64,000 bases of DNA from Erwinia sp. HDF1-3R (GCF_039621855.1 NZ_CP155071.1:2294001-2358000), one strand, 5' to 3'; shown: positions 16,378-25,326, counted from the stretch's first letter. Notes: generated by a model not told the origin, from the letters alone. Made by a program: numbers and translations.

Positions 16378-17769
16378 ATGAATACAGCAACCAATACGCC
16401 AGCCAGTGCCGTCACGCGCAATCCCTTTACCGGGGAAGTGACGCAGCAGATGCCTTTCGCAACGGCCGCAGAGGTGGAAACCGCGCTGGAAAAAACCGCA
16501 GGTGCATTTAAGGGGTGGCGCGTCAGCGATCTGGAAAAGCGTACCCGACTGCTGCTAAACATTGCGGGTGGTCTGCGACAGCAGGCACGCGCGCTGGCAG
16601 AAAGCATGGCGGACGAAATGGGCAAGCCGGTTTCTCAGGGGCTGGCCGAAGTGGAAAAGAGCGCCAGCCTGTGTGAATGGTATGCCGGGAACGGTCCGGC
16701 CTTCCTGGCGGATGAGCCGGTGCAGGCAGGGGAGAATAAAGCCTTTGTTCAGTATCTTCCCCTCGGCCCTGTTCTGGCAGTGATGCCCTGGAACTTCCCG
16801 GTCTGGCAGGTGCTGCGCGGCGCGATACCGATTATCCTGGCAGGCAACAGCTATCTGCTCAAGCCCGCGCCTAACGTGATGGGCAGCTCTCTGCTGCTGC
16901 AATCCGTTCTGCTTAAGGCCGGCGTACCCGATGGGCTGTTCCACGTGGTGAATGCAGACAACGATAGCGTGGCGAAAATCATCAACGATCCGCGAATCGC
17001 TGCCGTGACGCTGACCGGTAGCGTGCGCGCCGGGGCGGCGGTGGCCGGGCTGGCCGGTGCGGCGATCAAAAAGAGCGTGCTGGAGCTGGGTGGGGCAGAC
17101 GCCTTTATCGTGCTGGCCGACGCGGATATCGACGCGGCGGTGAAGGGAGCGGTTATTGGACGCTTTAGCAATAGCGGGCAGATCTGTATCGCTGCCAAGC
17201 GTATTATCGTCGAAGAGAGCGTGTTTGCTGAATTCCGCGATAAGTTTGTTGAGGCCGTCAGGGCGATCAAGGTGGGCGATCCGCGCGACGAATCAACCTT
17301 TGTCGGCCCGATGGCGCGCTACGATCTGCGTGATGAGCTGCATGCACAGGTTGAAGCGACTCTCGCAGAAGGGGCAGAGTGCCTGCTGGGCGGCCATGCG
17401 CTGCCGGGCGAGGCTAACTTCTATGCGCCTACCGTGCTCAGCAACGTCAGGCCCGGCATGACCAGCTTTACCCAGGAACTGTTTGGCCCGGTGGCCTCGC
17501 TGATTGTGGCGAAGGACGCTGACCATGCCATTGAGCTGGCGAATGATTCCGCCTTTGGCCTCGGGGGCAGCCTGTGGAGCCGCGATACTGAGCGTGCTAC
17601 CCGGCTGGCCGCGCAGATTGAAACCGGCGGCGTGTTTATCAACTCACCGAGCTTTTCCGATCCGCGCGTCCCAATTGGCGGCGTTAAACAGAGCGGTTTT
17701 GGTCGTGAGCTGTCGCATTTTGGCGTACGCGAGTTCACCAACGTACAGACCGTGTGGCAGGCTTCCTGA
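16378..17769 (+). CDS. sad: NAD(P)-dependent succinate-semialdehyde dehydrogenase
   Basis: A 463-residue aldehyde dehydrogenase: cofactor-binding MPWNFPVWQ, the TLTGSVRAG turn, general-base glutamate in LELGGADAF, catalytic cysteine in NSGQICIAAKR, and the C-terminal QELFGPVA and GGVKQSGFGRE motifs. It converts succinate semialdehyde to succinate, the last step of GABA/putrescine breakdown, in the cytoplasm. The short length and divergent PtrR-like regulator match Sad (YneI) rather than GabD. An inverted repeat AGCCC-TGAAA-GGGCT lies 10 bases after the stop (17779-17793) but lacks a T-run. Confidence 0.88.
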   Translation: MNTATNTPASAVTRNPFTGEVTQQMPFATAAEVETALEKTAGAFKGWRVSDLEKRTRLLLNIAGGLRQQARALAESMADEMGKPVSQGLAEVEKSASLCEWYAGNGPAFLADEPVQAGENKAFVQYLPLGPVLAVMPWNFPVWQVLRGAIPIILAGNSYLLKPAPNVMGSSLLLQSVLLKAGVPDGLFHVVNADNDSVAKIINDPRIAAVTLTGSVRAGAAVAGLAGAAIKKSVLELGGADAFIVLADADIDAAVKGAVIGRFSNSGQICIAAKRIIVEESVFAEFRDKFVEAVRAIKVGDPRDESTFVGPMARYDLRDELHAQVEATLAEGAECLLGGHALPGEANFYAPTVLSNVRPGMTSFTQELFGPVASLIVAKDADHAIELANDSAFGLGGSLWSRDTERATRLAAQIETGGVFINSPSFSDPRVPIGGVKQSGFGRELSHFGVREFTNVQTVWQAS

Positions 17770-18246
17770 GTGACATACAGCCCTGAAAGGGCTTCTGCAC
17801 CAGTAACGTCGTACGGCGCGACCCATCTCAGGAGAAGTTAAGCCAGGCGTGGGCTGCGTGACAAACGAGGGGCTGTGTAGCGGCTGATTCGCTGCGCAGT
17901 CCCTGCTGGCGTCAGTGCAGGGGCTTATCCTGCCAGTGACTTTCTGAGTTCCTGACTTCCTGACTTCCTGAACTCCTGAACTCCTGAATTCCTGATGCCT
18001 CAGTCTGACGCCTCAGATTCCCAACCCTCCAGCTTTTGCTGCCCTTAACACTCACCTGCGCTGCCTGATTAATCCGATCCCTGTTCCATCCCACCGCAAC
18101 GCATCGTCCGTTCCCAGGCGACAATGTAAATATGCAATTAATTATCTTCACATTTAACAACATAAAATCACTAAGTTTACTAATATTTTACATGACTGCG
18201 TACCGACGGCTACCCGTCGCCCTTTACTGCATTAAGGAGTCATGCA
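17770..18246. other. Intergenic region without genes
   Basis: About 480 bases. It contains a weak hairpin at 17779-17793 and an 8-base tandem repeat at 17943-17998. The AT-rich 18120-18200 stretch probably includes the promoter of the DUF2231 gene. An 83-codon minus frame over the repeat has low-complexity content and is not believed. Confidence 0.5.
17943..17998. repeat. 8-base tandem repeat, about seven copies
   Basis: Units CCTGACTT, CCTGACTT, CCTGAACT, CCTGAACT, CCTGAATT and CCTGATGC start at 17951 and recur every 8 bases; a decayed copy precedes them. The period is not a multiple of three, in keeping with non-coding DNA. Neighbouring copies share variants, the pattern expected from slippage. 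Confidence 0.8.
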
Positions 18247-18681
18247 ATGACATCTCAAGTGATCCCCCGGCGCTCCAGCCTTGCCGTGGCCGTTTACGCC
18301 CTGTTAAACCCCTTACCGGTGGGCTTTTTCGTCGCGGCATGGATCTTCGATATTATCTATCTGTTCAGCACCGAAGTGACCTGGACGCGCGCGGCCAGCT
18401 GGCTGATTGTTATCGGCCTGATTATTGCCATTATCCCGCGCATAATTAACCTGATACACGTCTGGACGGGCGTCTCTTATCCGCAGGGATCGCCGATAAA
18501 AATCCACTTCTGGGCATGGCTGGTGGCGATTGTGCTAGCCATATTCAACGCATTTATCCACACCCGGGATGCCTGGGGCGTGGTGCCCACCGGGGTCATT
18601 CTGTCGACCCTGGTGGTCATTTTAATGCTGTTCGCCAACGTGCAGCTTGCACTGCGCGATCGCGCGGTCAGGGAGCTATGA
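18247..18681 (+). CDS. DUF2231 four-helix membrane protein
   Basis: A 144-residue inner-membrane protein with four hydrophobic helices (about 14-40, 48-68, 85-105, 115-135) in the DUF2231 arrangement (LNPLPVGFFVAAWIFDIIYL; INLIHVWTG). Histidines at the helix ends could bind haem or a quinone site, which is inference. AAGGAG lies 7-8 bases before the ATG. Its TGA overlaps the ATG of the PQQ-type lipoprotein gene (ATGA), so the two form an operon; a role as membrane partner or electron acceptor for that enzyme is plausible. Confidence 0.75.
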   Translation: MTSQVIPRRSSLAVAVYALLNPLPVGFFVAAWIFDIIYLFSTEVTWTRAASWLIVIGLIIAIIPRIINLIHVWTGVSYPQGSPIKIHFWAWLVAIVLAIFNAFIHTRDAWGVVPTGVILSTLVVILMLFANVQLALRDRAVREL

Positions 18682-20006
18682 TAATGAAAAATAACGCTGT
18701 GCTATCTCTGTTAGCCCTCTCTGTTGCGCTGGTGATTTCCGGATGCGACGAAGGGGCGAAAATCGATCCTGCCCGCCAGACCGGGGCTAACCCCGAACTG
18801 CCCGCGGCAAAAAGTTTTCTGGTGCCGCCGATGAAAGTACCTGACGGCGAGCCGTGGAAAAAGGGGGAAGCACCCAAAGTGGCGCAGGGGCTGAAGATTG
18901 AGAAAATCGCCGCCGACCTGCTGCATCCGCGCCAGCTCTATACGCTGCCTAATGGGGACGTGCTGGTCGTGGAGGGCAGCGCGCCACCCGGACAGGTCAG
19001 CCAGCCTAAGGAGTTAATCACCGGGCTGGTACAGAAGGCCGCCGGTAAGGGTGGGCAGGGCGGTAACCGTATCACGCTACTGCGCAACAGCAGCGGCGAT
19101 GGCAAAACGTGGGAGAAGCATATATTCCTGCAAAATCTGCATTCGCCGTTTGGCGTACAGCTGATCGGTGACACGCTTTATGTGGCGAACGCCGACGGGC
19201 TGATGAAATATCACTATGACAGCGGTGCCACGCAGATCACCGATCCGGGCAGCGAACTGGCTGACCTGCCGGGCGGGCCGATAAACCACCACTGGACGAA
19301 GTCACTGCTGGCCAGCCCCGACGGCAGCAAGCTGTACGTTGGCGTCGGTTCAAACAGTAATATTACTGAGAACGGCATCGGGGCCGAATATCGCCGTGCA
19401 GACATTCTCGAAGTAGATGTCGCCACCGGGGCCAGCCGTATCTATGCCAGCGGGCTGCGTAACCCGACCGGGCTTCAGTGGGAACCTCAGACCGGGAAAC
19501 TCTGGGCCGTGGTTAACGAGCGTGATGAAATCGGTGCCGATCTGGTGCCGGATTACATGACGTCGGTGCAGGAAAATGGCTTTTACGGCTGGCCGTGGAG
19601 CTATTACGGTCAGCATGTGGATACCCGGGTTAAACCCCAGCGCCCTGACAAGGTTAAGGCGGCGTTGCGGCCGGATTACGCGCTCAGCTCCCATGTCGCG
19701 CCGCTGGGTCTGTGGTTCTATACCGGCGATAATCTGCCTGCCGCCTGGCGCGGCGGGGCCTTTATTAGCGAGCACGGCAGCTGGAACCGCAAGCCGCTGA
19801 ATGGCTACCAGGTGGTGTGGGTGGCGTTCAAAGACGGGAAGCCGCAGGGGCTACCAAAACCGGTTGTCACCGGCTTCCTCTCCGACGATCGGGAAAAGGT
19901 GCGCGGGCTGCCGGTGGGTCTGACGCAGGATAAGCAGGGCGGACTGCTGATCGCCGATGATGCAGGCAACGTGGTCTGGCGCGTAAGCGCCGCGACAGGC
20001 CAGTAA
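18678..20006 (+). CDS. PQQ-dependent L-sorbosone dehydrogenase-like lipoprotein
   Basis: A 442-residue exported lipoprotein: residues 1-23 are a lipoprotein signal with lipobox VISGC. The mature part is a six-bladed propeller of the sorbosone/glucose dehydrogenase family (LLHPRQLYTLPNGDVLVVEG; ASGLRNPTGLQWEPQTGKLW; the conserved NERDEIG; AFISEHGSWNRKPLNGY). Family members oxidise aldoses or sorbosone in the periplasm using PQQ. The ATG at 18678 overlaps the DUF2231 stop; an ATG at 18684 is an alternative. With gcd nearby it adds to periplasmic sugar oxidation. No PQQ synthesis genes are in this window. The real substrate is unknown. Confidence 0.85.
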   Translation: MIMKNNAVLSLLALSVALVISGCDEGAKIDPARQTGANPELPAAKSFLVPPMKVPDGEPWKKGEAPKVAQGLKIEKIAADLLHPRQLYTLPNGDVLVVEGSAPPGQVSQPKELITGLVQKAAGKGGQGGNRITLLRNSSGDGKTWEKHIFLQNLHSPFGVQLIGDTLYVANADGLMKYHYDSGATQITDPGSELADLPGGPINHHWTKSLLASPDGSKLYVGVGSNSNITENGIGAEYRRADILEVDVATGASRIYASGLRNPTGLQWEPQTGKLWAVVNERDEIGADLVPDYMTSVQENGFYGWPWSYYGQHVDTRVKPQRPDKVKAALRPDYALSSHVAPLGLWFYTGDNLPAAWRGGAFISEHGSWNRKPLNGYQVVWVAFKDGKPQGLPKPVVTGFLSDDREKVRGLPVGLTQDKQGGLLIADDAGNVVWRVSAATGQ

Positions 20007-20012
20007 ACAGAG

Positions 20013-20040
20013 GCCCACCCTGTTGATTAACAGGGTGGGC
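20013..20040 (+). terminator. Strong 12-base-pair hairpin after sorbosone dehydrogenase gene
   Basis: GCCCACCCTGTT-GATT-AACAGGGTGGGC is a perfect stem-loop starting 7 bases after the stop. Only two T's follow, but stem stability makes a terminator or 3'-end protector likely. Confidence 0.7.
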
Positions 20041-20072
20041 TTGACCTCGCTTTATCTCCGCACTTGCCTTTA

Positions 20073-20094
20073 AGATATATCATAGATATATTTT
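20073..20094. promoter_or_regulatory. AT-rich repeat likely to be a PadR/YqjI operator
   Basis: AGATATAT occurs twice with a CAT spacer (20073-20091); the first copy contains the palindrome GATATATC. It lies about 75 bases before the yqjH start. In E. coli YqjI represses yqjH by binding such AT-rich inverted repeats; the assignment here rests on position and neighbours. Confidence 0.45.
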
Positions 20095-20167
20095 AGTCCT
20101 CGCTCATCACCCTCCCGACGCCCGTCGGAAACAATCATGCCAGAGTCTGAACATCAGGAGAGATAAC

Positions 20168-20956
20168 GTGCCGGATAATCAACCACAGCGTCGCCTGCCG
20201 CGACGCGTCAGAAATGAGCTGCGCTTTCGCCCCGTTGAGGTGCTTAGCAAGCAGTGGGTCGCGAACTGTTTTTACCGTATCGAATTTGGCGGAGAAGCGC
20301 TGGTGGGCTTCAACTCCGCGGGCTTTGACGATCACATTAAGGTATTTTTCCCAGACCCCGCCACCGGGGAACTGCAGCTGCCGGTGATTACTGCCGATGG
20401 CGTGGAGTGGAAAGAGGGCGTTCGTCCCGCCGCGCGGGACTACACGCCGATGGCGTTTGACAGCCAGGCGGGCAGGCTGACGCTGGACTTTTACCTGCAT
20501 CAGTCCGGCCTGGCCAGCGACTGGGCAGCAAACGCTCAGCCCGGCGACAGGCTGGCAATCGGCGGACCACGCAGCTCGCTGGTGGTGCCGGAGGATTATC
20601 ACTTCCAGCTTTACGTGTGTGATGAAACCGGGCTACCGGCTTTCCGACGTCGACAGCAGACGATGTCGGGCAGCAGCATTAAACTGTTTGCCTTTGCGGA
20701 AGCCTCCACCGGTAATGACTACCTGGGTAACCCGGCGGGGGTCGATATCAGCTGGCTGCAGAGCGGAAAAATGACGCTGGCTGCGGCAGAAATGCTGATC
20801 GCCCGGCTGGATCAGATTGCACTTCCCGCCGATGACTACTTTATCTGGCTGACCGGAGAGGGTGAGGCGGTAAAGAGACTCAGCGACTATTTTCTGCAAA
20901 CCCGCGGATGTGAAGCCGAACGGGTTCGCGCTATGGCCTACTGGCATCAGAAATAG
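20168..20956 (+). CDS. yqjH: NADPH-dependent ferric-chelate reductase
   Basis: A 262-residue siderophore-interacting (ViuB/YqjH) flavoprotein. The N-terminal FAD barrel includes RDYTPMAF (the R-x-YT flavin-binding motif) and IGGPRSSLVVP; the C-terminal NADPH-type domain ends in TGEGEAVKRLSDYF and RAMAYWHQK. The enzyme releases iron from ferric chelates and siderophores in the cytoplasm. The start codon is GTG at 20168, with CAGGAGAG upstream; an in-frame ATG is not near. yqjI follows on the same strand beyond a terminator-like hairpin. Confidence 0.87.
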   Translation: MPDNQPQRRLPRRVRNELRFRPVEVLSKQWVANCFYRIEFGGEALVGFNSAGFDDHIKVFFPDPATGELQLPVITADGVEWKEGVRPAARDYTPMAFDSQAGRLTLDFYLHQSGLASDWAANAQPGDRLAIGGPRSSLVVPEDYHFQLYVCDETGLPAFRRRQQTMSGSSIKLFAFAEASTGNDYLGNPAGVDISWLQSGKMTLAAAEMLIARLDQIALPADDYFIWLTGEGEAVKRLSDYFLQTRGCEAERVRAMAYWHQK

Positions 20957-20960
20957 CCCT

Positions 20961-20988
20961 GTGCCCCCGTTGAAATTCAACAGGGGGC
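20961..20988 (+). terminator. Hairpin between yqjH and yqjI
   Basis: GCCCCCGTTGA pairs with TCAACAGGGGGC (one bulged base) around a short AAT loop, directly after the yqjH stop. No T-run follows. It probably limits read-through into yqjI. Confidence 0.55.
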
Positions 20989-21028
20989 CGATTACTATCA
21001 CCCCCCTTTATTCACCATCGGGTCCGCC

Positions 21029-21568
21029 ATGAAAGAGTCTCCCCGTTCCCCCGCCCGCCCCACAGAGGGTAAAGGTGCCTGCGTTGACAGCGCGCGCAGA
21101 AAGCGCCGCGAAAAAATGCTGGATGCCGGCGAGGTTCGGCTACTGATGCTGCATTTTTTATCGCAGGGGGCCACCTGGGGCTATGAGCTGATCAAATCTA
21201 TCGAAGATCTGTCGCGAGGAGAATATACGCCCAGCCCCGGCATCATCTACCCGAACCTGTCGCTACTGGAAGAGAGTGAGCTTATTCAGGTGGGGGATCC
21301 GCTGGCCACGCGTAAATGCTGGCGGCTGACCGCAGCGGGTGAGCGTTATCTGTCTGCGAATCAGCAGCCGCTTGAGCGTATCATCACCCGTCTTGGCTCA
21401 CTGGCGGTGCTGGTGAATAATCGCAGCATTCCCGAGATGGAGCGGGCTATTCACAATTTCAAAATGGCGCTAAACGGTCGGCTTTCCCAGCCGCACCTCT
21501 CCCGGGAAAGCCTGTATAACATTATTGACATCCTCGACGACGCTGCAAAAAAGATTGAGCGAAGCTAA
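21029..21568 (+). CDS. yqjI: PadR-family regulator YqjI
   Basis: A 179-residue PadR-type winged-helix protein: MLDAGEVRLLMLHFLSQG, WGYELIKSIEDLSRGEYTPS, GIIYPNLSLLEE are the family signature, followed by a C-terminal dimer helix (about 130-179). In E. coli YqjI represses yqjH and itself in response to nickel/iron, and its N-terminus is a His/Cys-rich metal-binding tail. Here residues 1-35 contain only one cysteine and no histidine, so that metal site seems absent. It is also in tandem with yqjH instead of divergent. Identity as YqjI rests on fold and neighbour. Confidence 0.8.
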   Translation: MKESPRSPARPTEGKGACVDSARRKRREKMLDAGEVRLLMLHFLSQGATWGYELIKSIEDLSRGEYTPSPGIIYPNLSLLEESELIQVGDPLATRKCWRLTAAGERYLSANQQPLERIITRLGSLAVLVNNRSIPEMERAIHNFKMALNGRLSQPHLSRESLYNIIDILDDAAKKIERS

Positions 21569-21757
21569 CGCTGCGCTTCTCATGCAAAGGAGTCATCTCC
21601 GTAGCGTCAGTCCCCAGACCTTTCAAGAAACCTCGCCGTGAGGGAGGGAACTGTCTGTGAAATTAAGGGTGCTCCATCAATTTATCGTGGTTAACTACTC
21701 AGATGTCACCACTGAAAATATCATTTATCGATATAGGTGAAAGTATAAAAAACAGGA

Positions 21758-22498
21758 TTAAATCCTTTTGAGGGGGGGGGCCGTCTTTGTCTCTTCTAAT
21801 TCTTCCGCCGCTTTCGGATATGAGACTTCGTCAGCCTTATCGAATAAGGGGTAATCCTCAAATAGATGGGCGTCAATTTCATTCCCCTCAAAGCCATTTT
21901 CATCTTTGATAAGAATAAAGTTAGCGTTATCGGATTCCTGGGCCTTTTTCAGAGCATTAAGTCCCTGAAACGTATTACCGTGGTGGTTCAGAGGGTTATA
22001 CAGCTTCTTTTCAGAACGGCCTTGTTCAACAGAAGGCGCGTTGATATTTTTTATTGATCCCGGCCGGGTAAAGTTCGCTCTGGAATCTAATCCCTGAAAC
22101 GTATTACCGTGTTGGTTCAGAGGGTTATAGAGCTTATTTTCAGAACGGTCTTTTTCCACAGAAGACGCGTTGACATTTTTTATCGATCCCGGCCGGGTAA
22201 AGTTCGCTCTGGAATCAAATCCCTGAAACGTGTTACCGTGTCGGTTCAGAGGGTTATGCAGCTTCTTTTCAGAACGGTCTTTTTCCACAGAAGACGCGTT
22301 GACATTTTTTATCGATCCCGGCCTGGTAAAGTTCGTTCTGGAATCAAATCCCTGAAACGTGTTACCGTGTCGGTTCATTGAAATAGAAGACTGTGTCACT
22401 GTGGAAATCTGGTTCGGGAAATTATCTTTTTTCTGATTAGCTTTAGATGCTACGGTCAAGATATTAGCAGGGGTTGTTATTCTGTTAATTTTATTCAT
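21758..22498 (-). CDS. Tandem-repeat protein of unknown function (possible secreted effector)
   Basis: A 246-residue hydrophilic protein. Residues 1-40 are rich in Asn, Thr, Ser and Lys with no acidic residue before position 25 and no Sec signal. Residues 41-180 hold three full 43-residue repeats plus a partial fourth, each starting N.HGNTFQGFDSR followed by FTRPGSIKNVNA. The C-terminus (about 195-246) is acidic and non-repetitive. No family is recognised. The N-terminus resembles type III secretion signals, but no hrp box is seen upstream. GC content is well below its neighbours. It stands alone, and gcd is divergent from it. Confidence 0.65.
   Translation of the reverse strand: MNKINRITTPANILTVASKANQKKDNFPNQISTVTQSSISMNRHGNTFQGFDSRTNFTRPGSIKNVNASSVEKDRSEKKLHNPLNRHGNTFQGFDSRANFTRPGSIKNVNASSVEKDRSENKLYNPLNQHGNTFQGLDSRANFTRPGSIKNINAPSVEQGRSEKKLYNPLNHHGNTFQGLNALKKAQESDNANFILIKDENGFEGNEIDAHLFEDYPLFDKADEVSYPKAAEELEETKTAPPLKRI
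21963..22381. repeat. 129-base in-frame tandem repeats
   Basis: The motif CCCTGAAACGT recurs at 21963, 22092, 22221 and 22350, an exact 129-base period, encoding the 43-residue repeats of the gene at 21758-22498. The two copies at the N-terminal end of the protein are nearly identical, while the others have drifted, pointing to recent amplification at one end. Confidence 0.85.
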
Positions 22499-22865
22499 TT
22501 GTAGACTCTTTTTTCAATATTAAGAGGCCGATCATACCAAAAAAAACGGGCGCATTATTTAATAAAACGCTTAAACTCTTATGGGTATTCAATGTGATAG
22601 ATGAAACACGTTCAATGAAAATGTTTTAAGCTTGACAGAATATTTAAATAACAGTGATGTCACCGTTTAGCCAGACAATCTCCTGTTCCCTTACTGAAAA
22701 ATCCCCTCTTTGAAACTTTTCCAATCCTGGAAATTTTGCGATATCGCGCTGAAAACAGCAGTAAAAAGCGTGTCTTTCTCCTCTGATTTCGTTAAATTAG
22801 CGTTACAAAAATGTAACCTCAAGTAAGAATATTTTTTATCTTTGCGTCAACACTGAGAGAAAAAC
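22499..22865. other. AT-rich spacer between divergent genes
   Basis: About 370 bases between the repeat-protein gene and gcd, with no gene. It must contain both promoters. I found no hrp-box pattern and no LacI-type palindrome. Confidence 0.5.
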
Positions 22866-25268
22866 ATGGTCACTAAACTCACGGGTAGTGTGCTAGCGAT
22901 AATTGGTATCGCTATGCTGTATATGGGCGGCAGGCTCCTACTGCTGGGCGGTTCGCCCTTTTACGTCATTATGGCCCTCGGGCTGCTGGTCACCGCCGTT
23001 TTGCTGTTTAAAAATAAAAGGATCGCGCTTTCAATCTACGCCACGCTGATGTGGCTGGTGGCGGCCTGGATTATCTTTGAGGTGGGCTTCGATAAGTGGC
23101 AGTGGATCCCACGCGGTGACATTATCGGCCTGATCGGCGTCTGGCTGGCGCTGCCCTGGGTGGTGCGACCGCTGACGCGTACGCAAGACCGGGTAACGGG
23201 TCGCGCATTTCATCCCTACCTCGGCACCACCGTACTGGTGATGATCGCCCTGGTTGTCGGCATGATGTTTTACGATCCGCTGCCTGAGGAGGGCAATATC
23301 ACTACCGCCCGCAATCCGGAGAGTGGCGAAGGCGCGCAGAATGACTGGGCGGCCTACGGCGGCACCGCTGACGGGCTGCGCTTCTCTAACCTGAAACAGA
23401 TAACCACTGACAATGCCAGTAATCTGGAAACGGCCTGGACCTACCATACCGGGGATCTGCGCAGCACACAGGACGCCAGCGAATACACCTTTGAAGCTAC
23501 GCCACTTAAGGTGAATAACACCGTCTATTTCTGTACGCCGCATAATGAAGTCCATGCGCTCAACCCGGAAACCGGGGCGCTGAAATGGAAGACTACCCCA
23601 ACGCGCGAGCGTTCTTATATGCAGCAGCACCAGACCTGCCGTGGCGTAAGCTATTACGATGCTGCCGCGACGCCAGCGGTGTCCACCGCTCAGGCCGCTG
23701 CCGTTACCACCCCGGCCCGCAGCCAGGCGGTATGCCGCAAGCGCATTTTTAACGCAACCAATGACAATAAACTGCTGGCGCTGGACGCGGATACCGGCAA
23801 GCTGTGCGCCGATTTTGGCGACCGCGGCACGGTCGATCTGCGGGAAAATATGGGGCCGCTTCGCGATCATGCTCTGATGCAAACCGCAGCGCCGCTGGTG
23901 GCCGGAAATCTGGTTATCCTCGGTGGTTCGGTCATGGATAACGGTTATAACGCCGGAAACCCTTCTGGTGTGATCCGTGCCTATGATGCCATCACCGGTC
24001 GTCTGGTGTGGAACTTCGATCCGGCCCGGCCTGATATGACCCAGCCTCTGCCAGCCGGACAGAGCTATCCGCAGGATACCCCGGTGGCCTGGGCAACGCT
24101 CAGCGCCGACACCAAAAACGGCCTGGTGTATGTGCCCTTTGGCAACGCTTCACCGGATGAGCTGGGCACCCATCGCGATGCCAACAGCAATACCGAGAAG
24201 TTTCGCGACACGCTGGTGGCGCTGGATCTGAAAACCGGGGCGTTTAAGTGGCGCTTCCAGTCCTCGAAGCACGACCTGTGGGATCGCGATAATCCTTCAC
24301 AGCCTTCGCTGCTGGATATTGATTACCAGGGTAAACGGCAGCCGGTGGTGATCCTGCCGACTAAAACCGGCAACCTGTTTGTGCTCAACCGGCTGACCGG
24401 TCAGGCCGTCTACCCCATAAATCAGGTCGCGGTGTCGACAAAGGGAGGCGTCGCGGGCGAGGACTTCTCGCCTACGCAGCCGGTGTCTGCCCTGAACTTT
24501 ATTCCGGCTCCCCTGAGCGAAAAATCCATGTGGGGCCTGACGCCCTTTGATCAAATGGCCTGCCGCATCGAATTTAAGTCGATGCGCTATGACGGCAACC
24601 CCTGGACGCCGTCGACCGTCGCCGGGTCAATTGTTTTTCCGGGCAATATCGGCGTATTTAACTGGGGGTCGGTCTCCGTTGATCCTCAGCGGCAGATCCT
24701 TGTCGCCGCACCGGTTCGCCTGGCCTACAAGTACAATCTGATCAAACGTTCGCCGGAAAATGCGGAGAAGCGTTTGTTTACCAAAGACGGCACGCCGTAC
24801 TGGAATGAAAACTTTGACGGCGACTACGCCATCCATATTCAGCAGTTCGCTTCCAGCCTGGGCATTCCCTGTATTGCACCACCCTGGGGCCGGATGGTGG
24901 GCGTGGATCTGACCACCGGTAAAACGGCGTGGCTGCGTCGCGTTGGCACCACCAAAAACCTGAAAACGACCTTCCTGCCGGGACGCTTTCCCATCGGCTT
25001 CCCGATGGGGATGGTGGCGCACGGCGGGCCGCTGACCACCGCAGGCGATCTGGTTTTCCACGGGGCAACGGCAGATAACTTCTTCCGCGCCTACGATATC
25101 AATAGCGGCAAGCTGCTGTGGCAGACCGAACTGCCCGCCGGCGGCCAGGCGACGCCCGCGACCTATATGGGCGCGGATAACCGACAGTACGTGATTATTG
25201 CGGCGGGTGGCCACGGCTCGATGGGCACCAAAGAGGGCGATGCCGTGGTGGCGTTCCGCCTGAAATAG
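22866..25268 (+). CDS. gcd: Membrane-bound PQQ-dependent glucose dehydrogenase
   Basis: An 800-residue quinoprotein. Residues 1-140 form five membrane helices (VLAIIGIAMLYMGGRLLLLG to LVMIALVVGMMFYDPLP). Residues 160-800 are the eight-bladed propeller facing the periplasm, with YGGTADGLRFSNLKQI, the W-motif-type repeats (ALDLKTGAFKWRFQ), SSKHDLWDRDNPSQP holding the catalytic aspartate region, and the C-terminal GGHGSMGTKEGD. It oxidises glucose to gluconolactone and passes electrons to ubiquinone. Length matches E. coli Gcd (796). Monocistronic with a good terminator. It supplies substrate for the gluconate-type dehydrogenases in this window. Confidence 0.93.
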   Translation: MVTKLTGSVLAIIGIAMLYMGGRLLLLGGSPFYVIMALGLLVTAVLLFKNKRIALSIYATLMWLVAAWIIFEVGFDKWQWIPRGDIIGLIGVWLALPWVVRPLTRTQDRVTGRAFHPYLGTTVLVMIALVVGMMFYDPLPEEGNITTARNPESGEGAQNDWAAYGGTADGLRFSNLKQITTDNASNLETAWTYHTGDLRSTQDASEYTFEATPLKVNNTVYFCTPHNEVHALNPETGALKWKTTPTRERSYMQQHQTCRGVSYYDAAATPAVSTAQAAAVTTPARSQAVCRKRIFNATNDNKLLALDADTGKLCADFGDRGTVDLRENMGPLRDHALMQTAAPLVAGNLVILGGSVMDNGYNAGNPSGVIRAYDAITGRLVWNFDPARPDMTQPLPAGQSYPQDTPVAWATLSADTKNGLVYVPFGNASPDELGTHRDANSNTEKFRDTLVALDLKTGAFKWRFQSSKHDLWDRDNPSQPSLLDIDYQGKRQPVVILPTKTGNLFVLNRLTGQAVYPINQVAVSTKGGVAGEDFSPTQPVSALNFIPAPLSEKSMWGLTPFDQMACRIEFKSMRYDGNPWTPSTVAGSIVFPGNIGVFNWGSVSVDPQRQILVAAPVRLAYKYNLIKRSPENAEKRLFTKDGTPYWNENFDGDYAIHIQQFASSLGIPCIAPPWGRMVGVDLTTGKTAWLRRVGTTKNLKTTFLPGRFPIGFPMGMVAHGGPLTTAGDLVFHGATADNFFRAYDINSGKLLWQTELPAGGQATPATYMGADNRQYVIIAAGGHGSMGTKEGDAVVAFRLK

Positions 25269-25290
25269 CTTAACGGTATGTTAAACGGAG

Positions 25291-25326
25291 AAAGGGGCTG
25301 CCTGAATAAAGCAGCCCCTTTTTTAT
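25291..25326 (+). terminator. Rho-independent terminator of gcd
   Basis: GGGGCTGC-loop-GCAGCCCC (25294-25318) is followed by eight T's out of nine bases. A- and T-rich flanks on both sides let it also serve the converging operon that ends at 25400. Confidence 0.85.

Noticed and set aside
22499..22865. hrp-box promoter for the repeat protein
   Set aside because: No GGAACC-N15/16-CCAC pair was found on the proper strand; the upstream region of the second repeat protein also lacks one, so secretion remains a hypothesis.
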